From positions 1,790,201 through 1,854,200 of the forward strand of contig NZ_JAZAPB010000002.1 of the NCBI RefSeq assembly GCF_036321025.1: a stretch of 64,000 bases of DNA, given 5' to 3'. Shown here piece after piece: positions 61,372 to 64,000 of this stretch. This stretch comes from Alteraurantiacibacter hainanensis. GTDB lineage: Bacteria; Pseudomonadota; Alphaproteobacteria; Sphingomonadales; Sphingomonadaceae. The notes under the pieces were generated by a model. It was not told the DNA's origin. It searched no databases and saw only the letters and a list, made by a program, of their open reading frames with translations. The stretch's first letter is position 1; each line of letters opens with the position of its first letter. The position numbers and the translations under genes were made by a program.

Positions 61372-62664
61372 CTATGGAGAGGCCGCTGCCACGGACGTTG
61401 TTCCTTCCATAGGTGAGATACCTAGAGCCAGTAGCCTTTGCTCGGCTGTGATTGTGGAAGGTTGAGACCGAAGGTATCGCTCGAAGTCCTGCACTCTCCG
61501 CCTCACCCATTCATCAAGCTCGGCAAACACGTCTGGACAGTGGCTACTGCGGTAGGTGCCGCGCCAACCGCAAATAGCGTTGTCCAATGAAGTGATAGTC
61601 GCGGCGAAGCCTCTGTCCCAAGGCTTGAGCGGCCTCCCGTCAGCCGCTTTGCGGATCGTTCGCTGTCCGCCCCGGATTAGTGCGTCGATGTTCTGCTTGA
61701 ACTTCTCGATTGCGGCAGAACTTGGAGGGTATCGTCCCGGACGCAGCTCGTGGCCCAGGAAGTTGAAGGGCTGGCCGATAGTTCCGAGGAACGCCTTCTT
61801 GGGAGACGCCACTGCATCATACGCATCCATTCCTAAGTCGCGCAAAATCCGAGTTGCAGCCTCCATACCTTTCCGAACGCTTCGGTGGCTGCGCCCAACC
61901 AGAATGAAATCATCGATGTATCGGATGCAGACTAGCCCCCTATCGGGATCGTTCATCTCATTGTCGAACTCATGCAAGACGATATTGCCAGCCAGTGCGG
62001 ACAGTGGGCATCCTTGAGCCACACCGTCGTCACCTGTGGGGAATAGCTTATAGTCCTCTGGCCCCAGGTTGGCAGCATTGCTCAACTCGACCTGCAACGC
62101 CCCTTCCAGAAGGCTCACAAACTTCGGGTCGTTCACCTCGGAGGCGACGAAGTCGACGACCTGCCTTTTCGGTATCCGATTGAAGAAGTCCTTGATGTCG
62201 GACCCAGCCACGTGCGTGTACCCGCCTTCGACGCAGTGCTGAAAAATCTTTAGCGCGTTGTCGACGCCCCTCTTGGGTAGCCCTCCCACCGAGGTGGGGG
62301 TCGATAAGACAGCACAGATCTTGGGTAGGCCGGTCGCCTGCTGAAGAACATCCAAGATTGCCCGCTGCACCACGCGATCTTCCAATGTCGCAATAGCGAT
62401 GGGTCTCTTACCTTCTTTACCGTGGCCTTTCGGCGGCGTCGCACCGTAGACAGGGCTGAAGGTGTATCCCTTACGCAATCGCCTTTTCATCTTGCGAAGA
62501 TTGCGGTGGAGGTCCGCTCCGAACTTTTTTGCCTGCTCCCGGCTCTTCGCCTGCTGGGAGGTCCAGGCGTTTGCTTCGATAGCCTGCCACGCACCGAGCA
62601 AGGTACGCTCGTGACGGACCAATCTGGCGAAATCGACTGGTGTGCTAGCTTGGGGTCCTGCCAC
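61372..62664 (-). CDS. Stand-alone reverse transcriptase (YIDD type)
   Basis: 430 residues from a GTG at 62664. RT fingers/palm motifs in order: GKEGKRPIAIATLEDRVVQR (83-101), first catalytic Asp156 in GSDIKDFFNRI, GVAQGCPLSALAGNIVLHEF (214-233), the catalytic RYIDDF (YIDD 249-252), and FNFLGHEL (301-308). A helical thumb-like C-terminus with CGWRGTYRS and FAELDEWVRRRVQDFERY resembles group II intron maturases, but no endonuclease domain or intron domain V is visible. Not assigned to a named group; domesticated group-II-like or defence-associated RTs are candidates. Confidence 0.88.
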   Translation of the reverse strand: MAGPQASTPVDFARLVRHERTLLGAWQAIEANAWTSQQAKSREQAKKFGADLHRNLRKMKRRLRKGYTFSPVYGATPPKGHGKEGKRPIAIATLEDRVVQRAILDVLQQATGLPKICAVLSTPTSVGGLPKRGVDNALKIFQHCVEGGYTHVAGSDIKDFFNRIPKRQVVDFVASEVNDPKFVSLLEGALQVELSNAANLGPEDYKLFPTGDDGVAQGCPLSALAGNIVLHEFDNEMNDPDRGLVCIRYIDDFILVGRSHRSVRKGMEAATRILRDLGMDAYDAVASPKKAFLGTIGQPFNFLGHELRPGRYPPSSAAIEKFKQNIDALIRGGQRTIRKAADGRPLKPWDRGFAATITSLDNAICGWRGTYRSSHCPDVFAELDEWVRRRVQDFERYLRSQPSTITAEQRLLALGISPMEGTTSVAAASP

Positions 62665-62678
62665 CTAAATCACCCCGG

Positions 62679-62873
62679 CTAACGGACAGGTCCGACAACC
62701 AGAGTTGCCGAAGCCTCTACGTGCCACGCGATGCCATCGGCAACGCGCTCGCCTCCGCGTCGTTCACCTGCACCGAAGGTGGGCCAGGCTAGGAGCATAG
62801 CGAACAGCACAACGATCAGGCGGCCCTTTCGAAGCAAGTTGGCCACAGTCGTTCGGTCTCCGCGTCCACACAT
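62679..62873 (-). CDS. Small predicted secreted peptide upstream of the reverse transcriptase
   Basis: 64 residues from the ATG at 62873, five bases after AGGGGGAC. A Sec-type signal (KGRLIVVLFAMLLAWPTFGA) is followed by a mature part of about 28 residues, GERRGGERVADGIAWHVEAS and on. The stop lies 14 bp before the RT start, so co-transcription is likely. Its 3' half coincides with the 116-bp direct repeat, which argues for caution: it may instead be the by-product of a structured non-coding RNA. No homologue recognised. Confidence 0.4.
   Translation of the reverse strand: MCGRGDRTTVANLLRKGRLIVVLFAMLLAWPTFGAGERRGGERVADGIAWHVEASATLVVGPVR
62683..62798. repeat. 116-bp perfect direct repeat, copy A
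   Basis: Identical base for base to 63033-63148, from CGGACAGGTCCGAC to GGCTAGGAGCAT. Copy A begins 18 bp upstream of the RT start. Internal structure: GTTGCCGA (62704-62711) pairs with TCGGCAAC (62737-62744); CGGAC/GTCCG and CACCT/AGGTG form smaller hairpins. Period between copies 350 bp. Confidence 0.95.
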
Positions 62874-62889
62874 GATTTGTCCCCCTTTC

Positions 62890-62916
62890 AGCATAACAGC
62901 TTTTTGGCGGTGTCAA
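62890..62916 (-). promoter_or_regulatory. Possible promoter for the small peptide gene and reverse transcriptase
   Basis: On the minus strand a perfect TTGACA (62916-62911) is followed 15 bases later by TATGCT (62895-62890). The spacer is shorter than ideal. It lies between the two 116-bp repeats and just upstream of the ribosome site of the 64-residue gene. Confidence 0.4.
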
Positions 62917-63032
62917 CCTCTTGCGCGGCGCTCCGCTCCGGCCGAGAACTATGTTCGGAGGTCGTCTGGCAGGCCGCAATATGCGGGATACCGACCTCGC
63001 AGCTCTTAGCCGGGGCGTGCGGGCGTCCAGCT

Positions 63033-63148
63033 CGGACAGGTCCGACAACCAGAGTTGCCGAAGCCTCTACGTGCCACGCGATGCCATCGGCAACGCGCTC
63101 GCCTCCGCGTCGTTCACCTGCACCGAAGGTGGGCCAGGCTAGGAGCAT
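63033..63148. repeat. 116-bp perfect direct repeat, copy B
   Basis: Exact duplicate of 62683-62798 in the same orientation; the 234 bp between them and the sequences outside are unrelated. Copy B has no signal-peptide coding region before it; in the same frame it opens with ATG (63148) and continues into a different C-terminus ending at 62888. Confidence 0.95.
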
Positions 63149-63514
63149 CAGCTAAGAAGCAGCGTCACGATAGACGATGAGAACAAAAGGTGGAAGTTGG
63201 AAGGTTGGTTTGTCCACACCGTGTGGCCCGCACTCAACGGCATGAAATCGATGCCCCTTCGCGAAGCTGCACCTGCGACATGATGAGGTACCGTCTCCCC
63301 CATACCCCCTGAGCCGCCTGACCCAAGCTCATGCGATAGCGGTGCGCTGCCGGAGCGGTATGTTTCCATAGCACGGCAACGTTTAGACCATCTTGCAGGA
63401 GGCAGGCTCACAAGGTGTACCTAGATAGCTAGGCTCACAACATATCTTGACAAGGTCAATGAGCTAGGTATATGAGCCACCTCACATGCACCCCTAACTT
63501 GTGAGCCAATCCCT
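63149..63514. promoter_or_regulatory. Divergent control region with repeated GGCTCACAA motifs (operator or res-like)
   Basis: 366 bp between the RT-side repeat and the recombinase gene, with no convincing gene. GGCTCACAA occurs at 63405-63413 and 63432-63440 and inverted as TTGTGAGCC at 63499-63507, with a partial ATGAGCC near 63472-63478. AGCTAGG/CCTAGAT elements lie between. The spacing just upstream of a resolvase-type gene suits a recombination (res) site or an auto-regulatory operator. Confidence 0.5.
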
Positions 63515-64000
63515 ATGTCGCACCGCATCGCATACTACCGTGTCTCCACCACCGACCAATCCATCGAGGCCCAGCGCAAGGCAATGGGCGGCCCCTTCGA
63601 TCAGGAGTTCTCCGACGAGGGTGTGAGCGGCGGGGTGATGGCTGCCAACCGTCCGGGGTTCGCCGCCATGCTGGACAAGGTCCGCAAGGGTGACACCGTC
63701 TATGTCTATGCGGTGGACCGTCTGGGGCGTGACGCCATCGACATACAAGCTACCGTGCGGGACCTGATCGCGGATGGTGTGACGGTGCACGTTCACGGCC
63801 TAGGGCCGATTGCCCCGGGCGTCGGTGAGATTATCTTGGCCGTCCTGGCACAGGTGGCACAGATGGAGCGCCGCCGGATTGCTGAGCGCACGGCAGATGG
63901 ACGCAAGGCCGCTAGGGACGCCCTGAAGGCCACTGGCAAGACCCACCGGGGCAAGGACAGCCTTGGCCGCCCATTTGCCGCCAATGCCCGCGACGTGGCC
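63515..64000 (+). CDS. Serine recombinase (resolvase/invertase family), C-terminus beyond window
   Basis: 162 residues to the window edge, still open. Catalytic-domain motifs of the resolvase/invertase family: YYRVSTTDQSIEAQR (nucleophile Ser11), FSDEGVSGG, and YAVDRLGRDAIDIQ. VAQMERRRIAERTADGRKAA is the long E-helix, so a small HTH tail should follow, giving about 190-200 residues. It could resolve or invert DNA within the island, or mobilise it. Preceded by repeated motifs at 63405-63507. Confidence 0.9.
   Translation, partial: MSHRIAYYRVSTTDQSIEAQRKAMGGPFDQEFSDEGVSGGVMAANRPGFAAMLDKVRKGDTVYVYAVDRLGRDAIDIQATVRDLIADGVTVHVHGLGPIAPGVGEIILAVLAQVAQMERRRIAERTADGRKAARDALKATGKTHRGKDSLGRPFAANARDVA

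Larger units (their letters stand above)
60986..64000. mobile_element. Genomic island inserted at a tRNA-His gene (left end; continues beyond window)
   Basis: The left boundary is a 45-bp tRNA-His 3' half. From there to the window end the DNA is visibly less GC-rich, has no housekeeping genes, and carries a reverse transcriptase, long direct repeats and a serine recombinase. If integration followed the usual rule, the intact tRNA-His and an integrase should lie to the right, beyond 64000. Confidence 0.6.

Noticed and set aside
61130..61510. 126-residue open frame overlapping the reverse transcriptase end
   Set aside because: It lies largely antisense to or outside any conserved region, has no motif, and covers the palindrome and hairpin.
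61320..62664. Group II intron
   Set aside because: The RT has a maturase-like C-terminus, but the sequence after the stop does not match domain V and there is no endonuclease domain or recognisable 5' intron boundary.
61372..63148. Diversity-generating retroelement (RT with template and variable repeats)
   Set aside because: The two repeats are identical, without adenine-specific differences, and RT motif 4 is QGCPLS rather than the DGR-type SQ form. No target gene with a C-type lectin-like end is visible.
1..64000. CRISPR arrays, rRNA genes, prophage structural genes
   Set aside because: No short regularly spaced repeats, no rRNA-like sequence and no phage head, tail or packaging genes were seen.

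Overview
The window is high-GC alphaproteobacterial chromosome, most likely from Erythrobacteraceae/Sphingomonadales. Supporting signs are C4-type 5-aminolevulinate synthase (hemA), a UrcA-family protein, PilZ-fused GGDEF/EAL signalling, class II-like cytochrome, the thpR-mltG-fabF-acpP cluster, and ccmCDEFGHI with four-base overlaps throughout. Most of it is housekeeping DNA that is densely packed and well conserved.

Layout. 1-3.2 kb: partial pgi, facing the lepB-rnc-era operon. 3.2-10.4 kb (minus): an MFS exporter, a response regulator, then plsY-dprA-membrane protein-topA. 10.5-15.5 kb (plus): murI, hemA, a PAS-GGDEF-EAL-PilZ protein and a c-type cytochrome lipoprotein. 15.6-20.6 kb: a polyamine module (fold-III ornithine/lysine decarboxylase and a deoxyhypusine-synthase-like enzyme) enclosing a lemA/DUF3137 pair. 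20.8-26.3 kb: a threonine-dehydratase-like enzyme, a MAPEG protein and the otsB-GH15-otsA trehalose/glucan cluster. 26.3-28.9 kb: a tRNA-Met gene followed by three single-gene segments (SDR, lipoprotein, TraB/ChaN-like lipoprotein), each bounded by a copy of the tRNA 3' end. 29-36 kb: thpR-mltG-fabF-acpP, an MBL-rhodanese protein, aspS. 36-46 kb: rnd, oxyR, a class A beta-lactamase-fold lipoprotein, HxlR and UrcA proteins, pgsA, an LplT-like MFS protein, a ThDP enzyme, CsbD and EVE proteins. 46-51.5 kb: GGDEF-EAL protein, then dapF-mtaB-ftsY-yciB. 51.5-59.8 kb: APC permease, kup and ccmC-D-E-F-G-H-I. 59.9-60.9 kb: a Leu/Glu-type dehydrogenase.

At about 60,986 the character changes. A 45-bp 3' half of a tRNA-His gene marks what looks like the left attachment site of a genomic island that runs off the right end. 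Visible cargo is a stand-alone reverse transcriptase with a YIDD motif, a small predicted secreted peptide gene just upstream of it, a perfect 116-bp direct repeat 5' of the reverse transcriptase, and a small serine recombinase preceded by repeated operator/res-like motifs.

The two most unusual parts are (a) the reverse transcriptase with its perfect upstream repeat and (b) the tRNA-Met 3'-end repeats bounding single-gene cassettes with no visible integrase. A probable CTG start for hemA and a 41-bp conserved upstream element found at two distant loci also deserve attention.
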